Assembly: GCF_017876675.1 (NCBI RefSeq)
Contig: NZ_JAGIOI010000001.1
Location: forward strand, 2,790,001 to 2,854,000
Direction: 5' to 3'
Source: Arthrobacter stackebrandtii
Lineage (GTDB): Bacteria; Actinomycetota; Actinomycetes; Actinomycetales; Micrococcaceae
Length of the DNA stretch: 64,000 nt
The notes under the pieces are model-generated. The model ran no database searches, was not told the origin of the DNA, and was given only the letters and a program-made list of their open reading frames with translations. This document shows, piece by piece, positions 33,944-43,865 of the stretch. The position numbers were made by a program, and so were the translations under genes. Positions within the stretch are counted from its first letter, which is position 1. Every line of letters begins with the position of its first letter.

Positions 33944-34850
33944 GGACTTGGGAAGCACTGATTTGGGCGGCACGGGAAGCACGACGCCGGAGGGCGGCTT
34001 GGGTGCTTCCGGCACCCCTGCGCCGGGGAACCTTGGCGGAAAAACGATTCTCATGTCCGGAGGCTCGCGCGGCATCGGCCTGGCCATCGCCGAGCGGGCC
34101 GCGCGCGACGGCGCCAACGTGGTGCTGATCGCGAAGACGGACAACCCCGACCCCCGGCTGGAGGGCACGATCCACACGGCGGCCGCAGCCATTGAGGCCG
34201 CCGGCGGGAAGGTCCTTGCCGTGGTGGGCGACGTCCGCGACGACGACACCATTGCCTCCGCCGTGGCCCAGGCCGTCTCCACGTTTGGCGGGATCGACAT
34301 CGTGGTGAACAACGCCTCCGTCATTTCCCTTGACGGCACGCTGAAGGTTTCACAGAAACGCTACGACCTCATGCAGGACGTCAACGTGCGCGGCACCTTC
34401 ATGCTCTCCAAGGCGGCGCTGCCACACCTGCTCGAGGCGGAAAATCCGCACATCCTCACGCTCAGCCCGCCGCTGAACTTCGACCCGAAGTGGATGGGCG
34501 CCAACCCGGCCTACACCTTGGCGAAGTACGGCATGACGCTGACGGCGCTGGGCTTTGCCGCCGAGTTTGCCAAGCAGGGCGTTGCCTCCAACGCGCTGTG
34601 GCCGCGCACGACGATTGCAACAGCTGCCGTGGCGAACATCCTGGGCGGGGACGAGATGATCCGGCGCTCACGCACGCCGGCCATCATGGCAGATGCCGCG
34701 CACGCGATCCTCACCTCGCCGAGCAGGGAACTGACGGGGCAGGCGATCATTGACGAGGAGCTGCTGCGGACCCGCGGCATGGAGGACTTCTCCGGGTATG
34801 CCGTGGACCCCACGGCGGAATTGATGATCGACCTCTACGTGGACAAGTAG
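33927..34850 (+). CDS. Short-chain dehydrogenase/reductase (HSDL2/AtuG-like)
   Basis: A 307-residue NAD(P)-dependent oxidoreductase. After an unusual 36-residue Gly/Ser/Thr-rich N-terminal extension comes the Rossmann motif SGGSRGIG (about 44-51), then NNAS near 130 and the active-site YTLAK near 195, with an upstream Leu-Ser-Pro-Pro where the catalytic Ser falls. The AtuG position in Pseudomonas atu clusters is filled by a comparable SDR. GGAGGGG lies just before ATG 33927 inside the ligase gene, so the two are translationally coupled. The gene converges on a TetR regulator across two opposing repeat arrays. Confidence 0.87.
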   Translation: MTGTSKDLGSTDLGGTGSTTPEGGLGASGTPAPGNLGGKTILMSGGSRGIGLAIAERAARDGANVVLIAKTDNPDPRLEGTIHTAAAAIEAAGGKVLAVVGDVRDDDTIASAVAQAVSTFGGIDIVVNNASVISLDGTLKVSQKRYDLMQDVNVRGTFMLSKAALPHLLEAENPHILTLSPPLNFDPKWMGANPAYTLAKYGMTLTALGFAAEFAKQGVASNALWPRTTIATAAVANILGGDEMIRRSRTPAIMADAAHAILTSPSRELTGQAIIDEELLRTRGMEDFSGYAVDPTAELMIDLYVDK

Positions 34851-34867
34851 CCGCCCGCCACCTCCAT

Positions 34868-34963
34868 GACGCTGTCGCAGCAATGGCGGGTTTTTCTGCC
34901 ACGCCAGCGCAGCAATGGCTGGTTTTCCGGCGACGCTGTCGCGCTCCGTGACGGGAGCTGCGA
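34868..34963 (+). repeat. 32-bp repeat array 3f (three units, sense with the SDR gene)
   Basis: Units start at 34868, 34900 and 34932. Unit 1 is the full consensus GACGCTGTCGCAGCAATGGC followed by a T5 run; unit 2 has CGCAGCAATGGC and a T4 run; unit 3 keeps only GACGCTGTCGC and merges with the opposing array. Confidence 0.88.
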
Positions 34964-34970
34964 CAGCGTT
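34932..34970. terminator. Stem-loop formed where two opposing repeat arrays meet
   Basis: ACGCTGTCGC plus GCTCC on the left pairs with GGAGC and GCGACAGCGT on the right, with one bulged T and a six-base loop. It is symmetrical between convergent genes and is a plausible bidirectional terminator. Confidence 0.6.
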
Positions 34971-35034
34971 CGCTGGCATCGAGCCATTGCTGCGACAGCG
35001 TCCAGGGGAAAGCTGCCATTGCTGCGACAGCGTC
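34939..35034 (-). repeat. 32-bp repeat array 3r (three units, sense with the TetR gene at 35053)
   Basis: On the minus strand units start at 35034, 35002 and 34970. The first two keep the full core GACGCTGTCGCAGCAATGGC; the third keeps AACGCTGTCGCAGC and pairs with the plus-strand array. Confidence 0.88.
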
Positions 35035-35052
35035 GAGGGGTGGGGCAAGGGG

Positions 35053-35733
35053 TCAGATGGCGGGGACGGCCTTTTCCACGATGACTGCCAGGGTGCTGGA
35101 CAGCAGGGCATGCACCTGCGGGCGGGTCAGCGTCTTGCGCAGCAGCCATTCGCGCGCACCGCTGCGGGCCAGCTGCGCGTAGACGCGGAACATGGCCTTG
35201 ATGTCCTCGCGCCCGTTGCGCCGCCCGGCCAGCCCGCAGGCCTCAATGAGCAGCTCAACCGACTCGTTCTCGGCCGCGATCAGGATCTTCTCCAGGTCGG
35301 GGTCGCGCCCCATGCTGCCGCCGCCAAAACTCAGCCACGAACCGCCGGACTTCTCCAGCGAGTCCAGAAACCAGGTCACCGCCTGGTCGATGCGCTCCTC
35401 CAGCGTCCCGTCCGGCAGCGCCGCAACCGCAACAGCGGACACGGTGGAACTGACCTTGACCACTTCCAGGTACAGCCCCCGCTTGTTGCCGAAATAGTGG
35501 TTGATGAGCCCGCGCGCCACGCCCGCCTCGGCGGCAATGTCGGTGGCCGACACCTCCTCGTACGCGCGTTCGTTGAACAGCTTCTGCGCGCACACAAAAA
35601 TCTGCTGTCGCCGCTCATCAGGGGCCAGCCGCTGGCGCCTCGGCTCCGCGCCGTCCGCGCCATGTCCGACGCCGGCCGCCTCCTCCGGTGGGGCGGCGGC
35701 GCCCGGGTGCGGGGCCGGGCCGGCGGACGTCAC
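35053..35733 (-). CDS. TetR-family transcriptional regulator of the beta-oxidation operon
   Basis: A 226-residue regulator. A Pro/Ala-rich N-terminus (about 35 residues) precedes the helix-turn-helix VSATDIAAEAGVARGLINHYF (about 62-82) and a helical effector domain. GTG 35733 overlaps the stop of the crotonase gene upstream (GTGA) with AGAAAGG eight bases before, so the two form an operon. A 21-bp perfect inverted repeat lies upstream of that operon, over the -35 of the divergent acyl-CoA dehydrogenase promoter, and is the likely operator. Followed by a sense-oriented repeat array. Confidence 0.88.
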   Translation of the reverse strand: MTSAGPAPHPGAAAPPEEAAGVGHGADGAEPRRQRLAPDERRQQIFVCAQKLFNERAYEEVSATDIAAEAGVARGLINHYFGNKRGLYLEVVKVSSTVSAVAVAALPDGTLEERIDQAVTWFLDSLEKSGGSWLSFGGGSMGRDPDLEKILIAAENESVELLIEACGLAGRRNGREDIKAMFRVYAQLARSGAREWLLRKTLTRPQVHALLSSTLAVIVEKAVPAI

Positions 35734-36593
35734 GGCGTGCCTTTCTGCTCCAGCCACGGCAGCCACTGTGGCAGGTCGTCCGGCACTGTGAGCGGGAATT
35801 GCGGGGCCCGCTTTTCAAGGAACGACTTCACGCCCTCCACGGTGTCAGCATGTGAAGGCAGCCCCGCGATCAAGCGGGAGTCCAGGGCGTGGACGGGGAT
35901 GGGTGAGTCCAGCCCGCTCAGGTGGTTCAGCATGCCCTTGATGACCGCCGTGGACACCTCGGAGGTGTTCGCGATGATGTCCCGGGCCAGCGCGTAGGCA
36001 GCGTCCAAGACGGCGTCGGGCTCGTGCACAGAGGTGACCAGTCCGGCGTCGAGCGCCTCGTCCGCACCAAAAAGGCGGCCCGTCAGCATCCAGTCGGCGG
36101 CCTTGGAAACCCCCACGAGGCGGGGCAGGTACCAGACTGAAGCACCCTCGGGAAAGATGCCGCGGCGGCTGAACGGAAAGGAAAAGCGGGAATCGGTGGA
36201 GGCCAGGCGGAAGTCGCAGGAGAGCGTGATGGTCATGCCGCCGCCCACCGAAACCCCGCGCAGGGCCGCAATGACGGGCTTGTTCATCCCGAAGATGGTC
36301 TTGGAACAGCGCCCGGCCGGCTCCTGCCAGTCCGCCGCCGCATTGGTCATGGACATGTCGAAGCCGCCGCCGCTGAGGTCCGCTCCAACGGAGAAGTCCT
36401 TGCCCGCACAGGTGAACACCACCACCTGCACATCGGGGTCGGCGTCGGCGGCGAGGAAGGCATGCTCCAGCTCGTGCGCCATGGCGAGGGTGTAGCCGTT
36501 GCGGGCCTCGGGCCGGTTCAGCGAAACGGTCGCGATCCGCCCCTCCACGCCGTAGGTGATGGCGGTGTAGGGGAGGGTGGTCTCATCGCTCAT
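35730..36593 (-). CDS. Crotonase/enoyl-CoA hydratase family protein
   Basis: A 287-residue crotonase. FSVGADLSGGG supplies one oxyanion-hole strand and VSVGGGMTITLSCDFRLA the other; the position of the first catalytic Glu holds Thr (GGGMTITL), and FSRRGIFPEGASVW covers the second site. It may therefore be an isomerase or another crotonase reaction rather than classical hydration. ATG 36593 starts MSDETTL; an in-frame GTG at 36635 is possible but would begin in the operator region. It is cotranscribed with the TetR gene and divergent from the acyl-CoA dehydrogenase gene. Confidence 0.83.
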   Translation of the reverse strand: MSDETTLPYTAITYGVEGRIATVSLNRPEARNGYTLAMAHELEHAFLAADADPDVQVVVFTCAGKDFSVGADLSGGGFDMSMTNAAADWQEPAGRCSKTIFGMNKPVIAALRGVSVGGGMTITLSCDFRLASTDSRFSFPFSRRGIFPEGASVWYLPRLVGVSKAADWMLTGRLFGADEALDAGLVTSVHEPDAVLDAAYALARDIIANTSEVSTAVIKGMLNHLSGLDSPIPVHALDSRLIAGLPSHADTVEGVKSFLEKRAPQFPLTVPDDLPQWLPWLEQKGTP

Positions 36594-36635
36594 GGCCTGC
36601 CGCTTTCGTGGAGGGAAAGTAAAGACTCGTGCCAC

Positions 36636-36656
36636 CTATTGACACGCTGTCAATAG
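36636..36656. promoter_or_regulatory. Perfect inverted repeat, probable operator of the 35 kb TetR
   Basis: TATTGACACGCTGTCAATA, extended by one C-G pair at the ends, is perfectly symmetrical around CGC. A TTGACA -35 hexamer is present on each strand inside it, so a bound repressor would cover both divergent promoters. Confidence 0.8.
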
Positions 36657-36667
36657 TTCTGCACTAT
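36639..36667 (+). promoter_or_regulatory. Leaderless promoter of the beta-oxidation operon
   Basis: TTGACA (36639-36644), 17 bases, CACTAT (36662-36667), then seven bases to ATG 36675. This is the best sigma-70-like promoter in the window, and no ribosome binding site lies before the ATG. Confidence 0.65.
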
Positions 36668-36674
36668 TGGCGGT

Positions 36675-37832
36675 ATGTCAACAACTGAGTTTTCATCCCC
36701 GTGGATCGATGAGGATCTGCACGACGTCGCCGCCCTTGCCAAGGAATTCTTCACCAAGGAAGTGTCCCCGCTTGAGCCCAAGGCCAAGGCACAGGGCTTC
36801 CCGGACAAGGCCCTTTATGCCCGCGCCGGCGAGCTGGGGCTGTGCGGCATGTCCATCCCGGAGGAGTACGGCGGCGGCGGAGGCACCTTCGCGAACCTGG
36901 CCGTGCTGCTGCAGGAGCAAACCAAGGCCGACGCCGGCAGCCTGGGTTTTGCCGTCAGCGAGGGCATTGTGGCCCATTACCTTTTGGCCTACGCCAGCGA
37001 GGAGCAGAAGAAGCGCTGGCTCCCCAAGCTGTGCAGCGGCGAATGGGTGGGCGCCGTTGCCATGACAGAGCCCGGCACCGGTTCCGACCTGCAGGCTGTC
37101 ACCACCCGTGCCGTGCGCGACGGCGGGGACTACCTCGTCACCGGCTCCAAGATCTTCATCTCCAACGGCCAGCTGTGCGACCTCGTCATCATCGTGGCAA
37201 AAACGGACACGAGCCAGGGCGCCAAGGGCATCTCGCTGCTGGTTGCCGAGGTCGACGGCGAAACACCCGGATTCCAGCGTGGCAGCAACCTGGAGAAGGT
37301 CGGCATGAAGGGCCAGGACACTTCGGAGCTGTTCTTTGACAACCTCCGTGTCCCGGCCGGGAACGTGCTTGGCGGGCAGGAGGGCCAGGGCTTTTACCAG
37401 CTCATGCAGCAGCTGCCGCAGGAGCGCCTCATCACCGCCATCCTGGCCCAGTCCATGAGCGAGGCAGCCGTGGCCGCCACCCTCGAGTACACCAAGACCC
37501 GCGAGGCATTCGGAAAGCCGCTCTTTGAACTGCAGAACACCCGCTTTGAACTGGCGGAATGCGCCACGATCACCCGCGTCAACCGGGTGTTCCTGGATGA
37601 CTGCATCTCCCGCCACGCCAACGGCGGCCTGGATGCCGCCACGGCGTCCATGGCCAAGTACTGGATCACGGACCGCACCTCCGAGGTGGTGGACCGCTGC
37701 CAGCAGCTCTTCGGCGGCTACGGCTACATGATGGAGTACCCGATCGCCGGCATGTACCTCGACAACCGTGTGCTGCGCGTGCTGGCAGGGGCCAACGAGG
37801 TCATGAAAGAGCTCATCGCCCGCTCCCTCTGA
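36675..37832 (+). CDS. Acyl-CoA dehydrogenase
   Basis: A 385-residue flavoprotein carrying the first step of beta-oxidation. Motifs: [18 protein letters not shown] (about 126-143), [55 protein letters not shown] and [37 protein letters not shown] at the C-terminus. The nearest described groups are medium/long-chain and citronellyl/isovaleryl-type dehydrogenases; the exact substrate cannot be read. First gene of the operon leading to thiolase, FadB and on, controlled by the operator at 36636-36656. Its reductant should pass to the ETF encoded at 46.9-48.6 kb. Confidence 0.92.
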   Translation: MSTTEFSSPWIDEDLHDVAALAKEFFTKEVSPLEPKAKAQGFPDKALYARAGELGLCGMSIPEEYGGGGGTFANLAVLLQEQTKADAGSLGFAVSEGIVAHYLLAYASEEQKKRWLPKLCSGEWVGAVAMTEPGTGSDLQAVTTRAVRDGGDYLVTGSKIFISNGQLCDLVIIVAKTDTSQGAKGISLLVAEVDGETPGFQRGSNLEKVGMKGQDTSELFFDNLRVPAGNVLGGQEGQGFYQLMQQLPQERLITAILAQSMSEAAVAATLEYTKTREAFGKPLFELQNTRFELAECATITRVNRVFLDDCISRHANGGLDAATASMAKYWITDRTSEVVDRCQQLFGGYGYMMEYPIAGMYLDNRVLRVLAGANEVMKELIARSL

Positions 37833-37921
37833 CCGCCCCAGCCAAGCCTCCAATGAACAAAAGCAGTTTTGAACCGTCACACCGGCATCGACGTGGGTGT
37901 GATGACAATGGAAGGAACCAC

Positions 37922-39148
<1,227 letters not shown>

Positions 39149-39150
39149 CG

Positions 39151-41331
39151 ATGAGCGAGGAAAACGTGAACCACACAAGCACCATCCGCTGGGACCGGGA
39201 CGAGGACGGCATCGTCATCCTGACCATGGATGACCCCAAGCAGTCGGCCAACACCATGAATGGCGACTACATCGACTCGATGCAGGCCGTGGTGGAGCGT
39301 CTCGCGGCAGAGAAGGAGAGCATTTCCGGCGTCGTGCTGACGAGCGCGAAGAAGACCTTCTTCGCCGGCGGCGACCTCAAGGACCTCATCTCCGCCACGC
39401 CCGCGGACGCACAGCGCATCTTTGACCTTGGCCAAAAAATCAAGGCCCAGCTGCGCACCCTGGAAACCCTGGGCAAGCCCGTGGTGGCAGCCATCAACGG
39501 CGCGGCGCTGGGCGGCGGGCTGGAAATCGCCCTGGCCGCGCACCACCGCATCGCAGCGGACACGCGCGGCTCTGTCATCGGCCTGCCCGAGGTCACCCTG
39601 GGCCTGCTGCCCGGCGGCGGCGGCATTGTGCGCACAGTCCGGCTCATGGGCATTGCCGACGCCACCATGAAGGTGCTGCTCCAGGGCCAGAAGTACAAGC
39701 CGCGAAAGGCACTGGAAGTGGGGCTCATCCACGAGGTCGTGGACACGGTGGAGGAGCTTCTCCCCGCAGCCAGGGCCTGGATCAAGTCGAACCGGGAGGC
39801 CGTGCAGCCGTGGGACGTGCCCAAGTACCGGATCCCCGGCGGCACCCCCACCACGCCGGCGCTGGCCGCGAACCTTCCGGCGTTCCCGGCCAACCTGCGC
39901 AAGCAGCTCAAGGGCGCCAACTACCCGGCCCCGCGCGCCATCCTGGCCGCCGCCGTGGAAAGCACGCAGGTGGACTTTGACACGGCGCTGGAGATCGAGT
40001 CGCGCTATTTTGTGGAGCTCGTGACCGGGCAGGTTTCCACCAACATGATCAAGGCATTCTTCTTCGACATGGGCCACATCAGTGCCGGCGGCAGCCGCCC
40101 GGCAGGCTTCGAGAAGTACACGGCCAAGAAGGTCGCCGTCCTGGGCGCGGGCATGATGGGCGCGGGCATCGCCTATGTGTGCGCCCGCGGCGGCATGGAC
40201 GTGGTGCTCAAGGACGTCTCCCTGGAAGCGGCAGAGCGCGGCAAGAACTACTCCAAGACACTGACGGACAAGGCGGTGGCCCGCGGCCAGTCGACGCAGG
40301 AGGCCGCGGACGCGCTCCTTGCACAGATCACCCCCACAGCCGATGCCGCGGACGTGGCCGGGGCGGACCTGGTCATCGAGGCCGTGTTCGAAAACGTGGA
40401 AGTGAAGCAGAAGGCGTTCGCCGAAATCCAGGACCTGCTCGGCGAAAACGCCGTGCTCGGCTCCAACACCTCCACCCTGCCCATCACCGCGCTCGCCGAG
40501 GGGGTCCGGGAGCAGGAGAACTTCATCGGCCTGCACTTCTTCTCCCCGGTGGACAAGATGCCGCTGCTGGAAATCATCGCCGGGGCGAACACCTCGGATG
40601 AGACGCTGGCCAAGGCCTTCGACATTGCCCAGCAGATCAAGAAGACGCCCATTGTGGTCAACGATTCCCGAGGATTCTTCACCTCCCGCGTGATCGGCAC
40701 GTTCATGAACGAGGCGATCGCCATGCTCGGCGAAGGCATTGCCGCCTCGTCCATCGAGCAGGCAGGGCTGCAGGCAGGCTACCCGGCCGCGCCGCTGCAG
40801 CTGGCGGACGAGCTGAACCTGACGCTCATGTCCAAGATCCAGAAGGAGACCAAGGCGGGCCTGGAAGCCGACGGCGGCGTGCAAAAGTACCAGCACCACG
40901 CCTCCTACGCCATCGTGGACAGGATGATCGAGGAGTTCGGGCGCAAGGGCAAGCTCGCCGGCGCCGGCTTCTACAACTACGCCGACGGCCACCGCACCGG
41001 GCTCTGGGAAGGGCTGAAACAAAACTACGGAGGCACGGCCGAAATCCCCTTCGAGGACATGCTGGAGCGCATGCTCTTCGCCGAATCGCTCGAGACCGTC
41101 AAGTGCCTGGACGAGGGCGTGCTGCGCAGCGTGGAGGACGCCAACATCGGCTCCATCCTGGGCATCGGCTTCCCGGCCTGGACAGGCGGCGTGCTCCAGT
41201 ACATCAACGGGTACGACGGCGGCCTGGCAGGTTTTGTGGCCAGGTCCCGTGAGCTTGCGGCCAGGTATGGCGAACATTTCATCCCGCCTGCGTCGCTGGT
41301 CGCCAAGGCGGAGAAGGGCGGGAAATACTGA
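39151..41331 (+). CDS. fadB: FadB-like bifunctional enoyl-CoA hydratase / 3-hydroxyacyl-CoA dehydrogenase
   Basis: A 726-residue multifunctional protein. The crotonase domain (about 1-200) has FFAGGDLKDL, LGGGLEIAL and GLPEVTLGLLPGGGG with both catalytic Glu residues. The NAD-binding dehydrogenase domain starts at VLGAGMMGAG near 330 and includes SNTSTLPIT and GLHFFSPVDKMPLLEII; the C-terminal helical domains reach the end. It hydrates enoyl-CoA and oxidises the 3-hydroxyacyl-CoA, giving thiolase substrate. The stop overlaps the next start by one base. Confidence 0.94.
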   Translation: MSEENVNHTSTIRWDRDEDGIVILTMDDPKQSANTMNGDYIDSMQAVVERLAAEKESISGVVLTSAKKTFFAGGDLKDLISATPADAQRIFDLGQKIKAQLRTLETLGKPVVAAINGAALGGGLEIALAAHHRIAADTRGSVIGLPEVTLGLLPGGGGIVRTVRLMGIADATMKVLLQGQKYKPRKALEVGLIHEVVDTVEELLPAARAWIKSNREAVQPWDVPKYRIPGGTPTTPALAANLPAFPANLRKQLKGANYPAPRAILAAAVESTQVDFDTALEIESRYFVELVTGQVSTNMIKAFFFDMGHISAGGSRPAGFEKYTAKKVAVLGAGMMGAGIAYVCARGGMDVVLKDVSLEAAERGKNYSKTLTDKAVARGQSTQEAADALLAQITPTADAADVAGADLVIEAVFENVEVKQKAFAEIQDLLGENAVLGSNTSTLPITALAEGVREQENFIGLHFFSPVDKMPLLEIIAGANTSDETLAKAFDIAQQIKKTPIVVNDSRGFFTSRVIGTFMNEAIAMLGEGIAASSIEQAGLQAGYPAAPLQLADELNLTLMSKIQKETKAGLEADGGVQKYQHHASYAIVDRMIEEFGRKGKLAGAGFYNYADGHRTGLWEGLKQNYGGTAEIPFEDMLERMLFAESLETVKCLDEGVLRSVEDANIGSILGIGFPAWTGGVLQYINGYDGGLAGFVARSRELAARYGEHFIPPASLVAKAEKGGKY

Positions 41332-42224
41332 TGAACACCGTGGCCGCAGCCGGGCACGCAACCGGGCCAAACACCCAGGGGCCCGCCTTCACCCAGCCCT
41401 GGTCAGCGTTCACGGTGGCGCAGGCACCCCAGCCGGGTGTCGCCGTCGTGCATCTGGCCGGGCCGGGCCGCGGGAACATGATGGGGCTCGCCTTTTGGGA
41501 GGAGCTGCCCCGGGTTTTTGCGGCCCTGGATGCGGACCCGTCGGTGCGCGCCGTGGTGCTGGCCGGTTCCGGCAACCATTTCAGCACGGGGCTGGACGTG
41601 CAGGAGGTACTCGGGGCATGGCTGGGAAAGCTGGGGCCCGGCGCGCCCGCGCAGGCCGCCGCGCGCACCGAACTGCTCGGCGTGATCAGAAGCCTGCAGG
41701 ATGCCATCAGCTCGGTGGCCGCCTGCCGGAAACCCGTCATTGCCGCCGTCCACGGCTGGTGCATCGGCGGCGGTGTTGACCTGGTCAGTGCCGCCGATGT
41801 GCGCCTGGCCAGTGCGGACGCCAAGTTCAGCATCCGGGAGGCGCGGCTGGCGATCGTGGCCGACGTCGGAAGCCTCCAGCGCCTGCGCGGAATCATCGGC
41901 GAGGGTGCGCTGCGTGAACTGGCGCTGACGGCCAAGGACATCGATGCCAACAGGGCGGAGAAGATTGGCCTGGTCAACGACGTGTACGCAGACCAGGGCG
42001 AACTCATGGCGGCGGCGCTGGGCATGGCGGGGGAGATGGCAGCCAACTCCCCGCTGGCCGTGGCCGGCACCAAGGCCGTCCTGAACGAGGGCCGTGAGGA
42101 GGACATTGCGCGCGGGCTCCGGCACGTGGCGCTGTGGAATTCATCATTTTTGCACAGTGAGGATTTGCTCGAGGCCGTGACGGCGATGGGGGAGCGCCGC
42201 CCGGCAACATTCACCGGCAAGTAA
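41331..42224 (+). CDS. Delta3,5-delta2,4-dienoyl-CoA isomerase-like crotonase (ECH1 type)
   Basis: A 297-residue crotonase with an Ala/Gly-rich N-terminus. HFSTGLDVQEVL and IGGGVDLVSAADVRL form the oxyanion hole; the first carries Asp (GGGVDL) rather than Glu. REARLAIVADVGSLQRL holds the Glu and Asp that, with that Asp, define the dienoyl-CoA isomerases (rat ECH1 Asp176, Glu196, Asp204). Such enzymes shift conjugated double bonds when unsaturated acids with odd-position double bonds are oxidised. It is coupled to fadB by a TGATG junction. Confidence 0.85.
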   Translation: MNTVAAAGHATGPNTQGPAFTQPWSAFTVAQAPQPGVAVVHLAGPGRGNMMGLAFWEELPRVFAALDADPSVRAVVLAGSGNHFSTGLDVQEVLGAWLGKLGPGAPAQAAARTELLGVIRSLQDAISSVAACRKPVIAAVHGWCIGGGVDLVSAADVRLASADAKFSIREARLAIVADVGSLQRLRGIIGEGALRELALTAKDIDANRAEKIGLVNDVYADQGELMAAALGMAGEMAANSPLAVAGTKAVLNEGREEDIARGLRHVALWNSSFLHSEDLLEAVTAMGERRPATFTGK

Positions 42225-42314
42225 TTTTTCGCCGGCACCACCAGCTTGGAATTCCCTGTTTGAAAGCATGTCCGAATTAAAAGTCAGCGTCGATTTTTTA
42301 CATAAGGAGCCACC

Positions 42315-43847
42315 ATGTACATGACCCAAGGCCTGCACCGTTCCCTGCAGAGCGACCCCCAGGGCATCGCCACCATTTTCAAGGACCGCGTGCGCACCTA
42401 TGAGGAGCATGTGGACCGGATTGCCCGCTTCGCCGGCGCCCTGCAGGGCCTGGGCGTGCAGGCCGGGGACAGGGTGGGGATTCTGTCCATGAACAGTGAC
42501 AGGTACGCCGAATACCTGCTCGCCGTGCCGTGGGCAGGGGCTGCCGTGAACCCGGTCAACATCCGGTGGAGCCCGGCCGAGGTGGCCTACTCCATGACCG
42601 ATTCAGGGACCCGCGTGCTGCTCATCGACGACGCCTTCCTCCCCATGGCGCCGCTGCTGCTGGAAAAGGCGCCGGTGCTGACAACGCTCATCCACTGCGG
42701 CGACGGTCCCACCCCGGAGGGCATGCTCTCCTACGAAACACTCGTGGCGGAGAACGAACCCGTCGTGGATGCCTACCGCAGCGGTGACGACCTGGCCGGG
42801 GTGTACTACACCGGCGGCACCACAGGCTTCCCCAAGGGCGTCATGCTCAGCCACACCAACTTCGTCTCCTCGTCCCTGGGCACGGTGGCCACGGGCCAGC
42901 TCCTGAAGGCCGGCTCGCGGCTGCTGCACGCGGCGCCCATGTTCCACCTGGCCGACCTTGCCGCATGGTGCGGGCTGACCATCATGGGCGGCACCCACAT
43001 CATGGTGCCGTACTTTGAACCCACCTCGGTGTTCAAGGCCATGGAGGAGCACAAGCCCACCGACGTGCTGCTGGTGCCCACCATGATCCAGATCCTCGTG
43101 GACCACCCCGACTCCAACAATTACGACCTCTCCTCCATGGAGCGGATGCTCTACGGCGGCTCCGTCATTTCCGAGGGTGTGCTCAACCGGACCAAGGCCC
43201 GTTTTCCCGGGCTGCGCCTGACCCAGGCCTACGGCCAGACCGAGGCCTCACCGGTCATCACCCTGCTGCTGCCGGATGACCACGAGGGCGACCGCATGCG
43301 TTCCGGCGGGCGGGCCGCCCCGCACTGCCAGGTGGCCATCCTGGACCTGGACGGCAAGGAGGCTGCCACCGGCGAGGTCGGCGAGATCTGTGCCAAGGGA
43401 GCCCACGTCATGCAGGGCTACTGGAACAACCCCGAAGCCACGGCCGAGGCCCTGCGCGGCGGCTGGCTGCACACCGGGGACCTGGGCTACATGGACGCCG
43501 ACGGCTTCGTGTTCGTGGTGGACCGGCTCAAGGACATGATTGTGACCGGCAGCGAGAACGTGTACTCCGCCGAGGTGGAGAACGCCCTGAGCAAGCATCC
43601 CGCCGTCGCCTCCTCCGCCGTCATTGGCGTCCCGGATGAGAAGTATGGCGAGCGGGTGCATGCAGTCATTGTGCTGGCGGCCGGGCAGAATCCCACGGCG
43701 GAGGAACTGCAGGCGCACTGCAGGGAACACATCGCCGGGTACAAGGTGCCACGCAGCTTTGAGTTCCCGGAGGCGCTTCCCATGTCCGGCGCGGGCAAGA
43801 TCCTCAAGCGGGACCTGCGCGACAGCTACGCCGCGGCGCAGAACTAG
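42315..43847 (+). CDS. Acyl-CoA synthetase (AMP-forming)
   Basis: A 510-residue ANL ligase. P-loop YYTGGTTGFPKG near 165 (one residue from the usual TSGTTG form), QAYGQTEASPV near 308, DADGFVFVVDRLKDMIVTGSENVYSAEVE around 394-422, and the C-terminal Lys in GAGKILKRDL. ATAAGGAG precedes ATG 42315. The 90-base gap upstream is A/T-rich in its right half and may hold a promoter. It activates an acid for the beta-oxidation enzymes encoded just upstream. Confidence 0.91.
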   Translation: MYMTQGLHRSLQSDPQGIATIFKDRVRTYEEHVDRIARFAGALQGLGVQAGDRVGILSMNSDRYAEYLLAVPWAGAAVNPVNIRWSPAEVAYSMTDSGTRVLLIDDAFLPMAPLLLEKAPVLTTLIHCGDGPTPEGMLSYETLVAENEPVVDAYRSGDDLAGVYYTGGTTGFPKGVMLSHTNFVSSSLGTVATGQLLKAGSRLLHAAPMFHLADLAAWCGLTIMGGTHIMVPYFEPTSVFKAMEEHKPTDVLLVPTMIQILVDHPDSNNYDLSSMERMLYGGSVISEGVLNRTKARFPGLRLTQAYGQTEASPVITLLLPDDHEGDRMRSGGRAAPHCQVAILDLDGKEAATGEVGEICAKGAHVMQGYWNNPEATAEALRGGWLHTGDLGYMDADGFVFVVDRLKDMIVTGSENVYSAEVENALSKHPAVASSAVIGVPDEKYGERVHAVIVLAAGQNPTAEELQAHCREHIAGYKVPRSFEFPEALPMSGAGKILKRDLRDSYAAAQN

Positions 43848-43865
43848 CCGCCAGGGAAGGAACAA

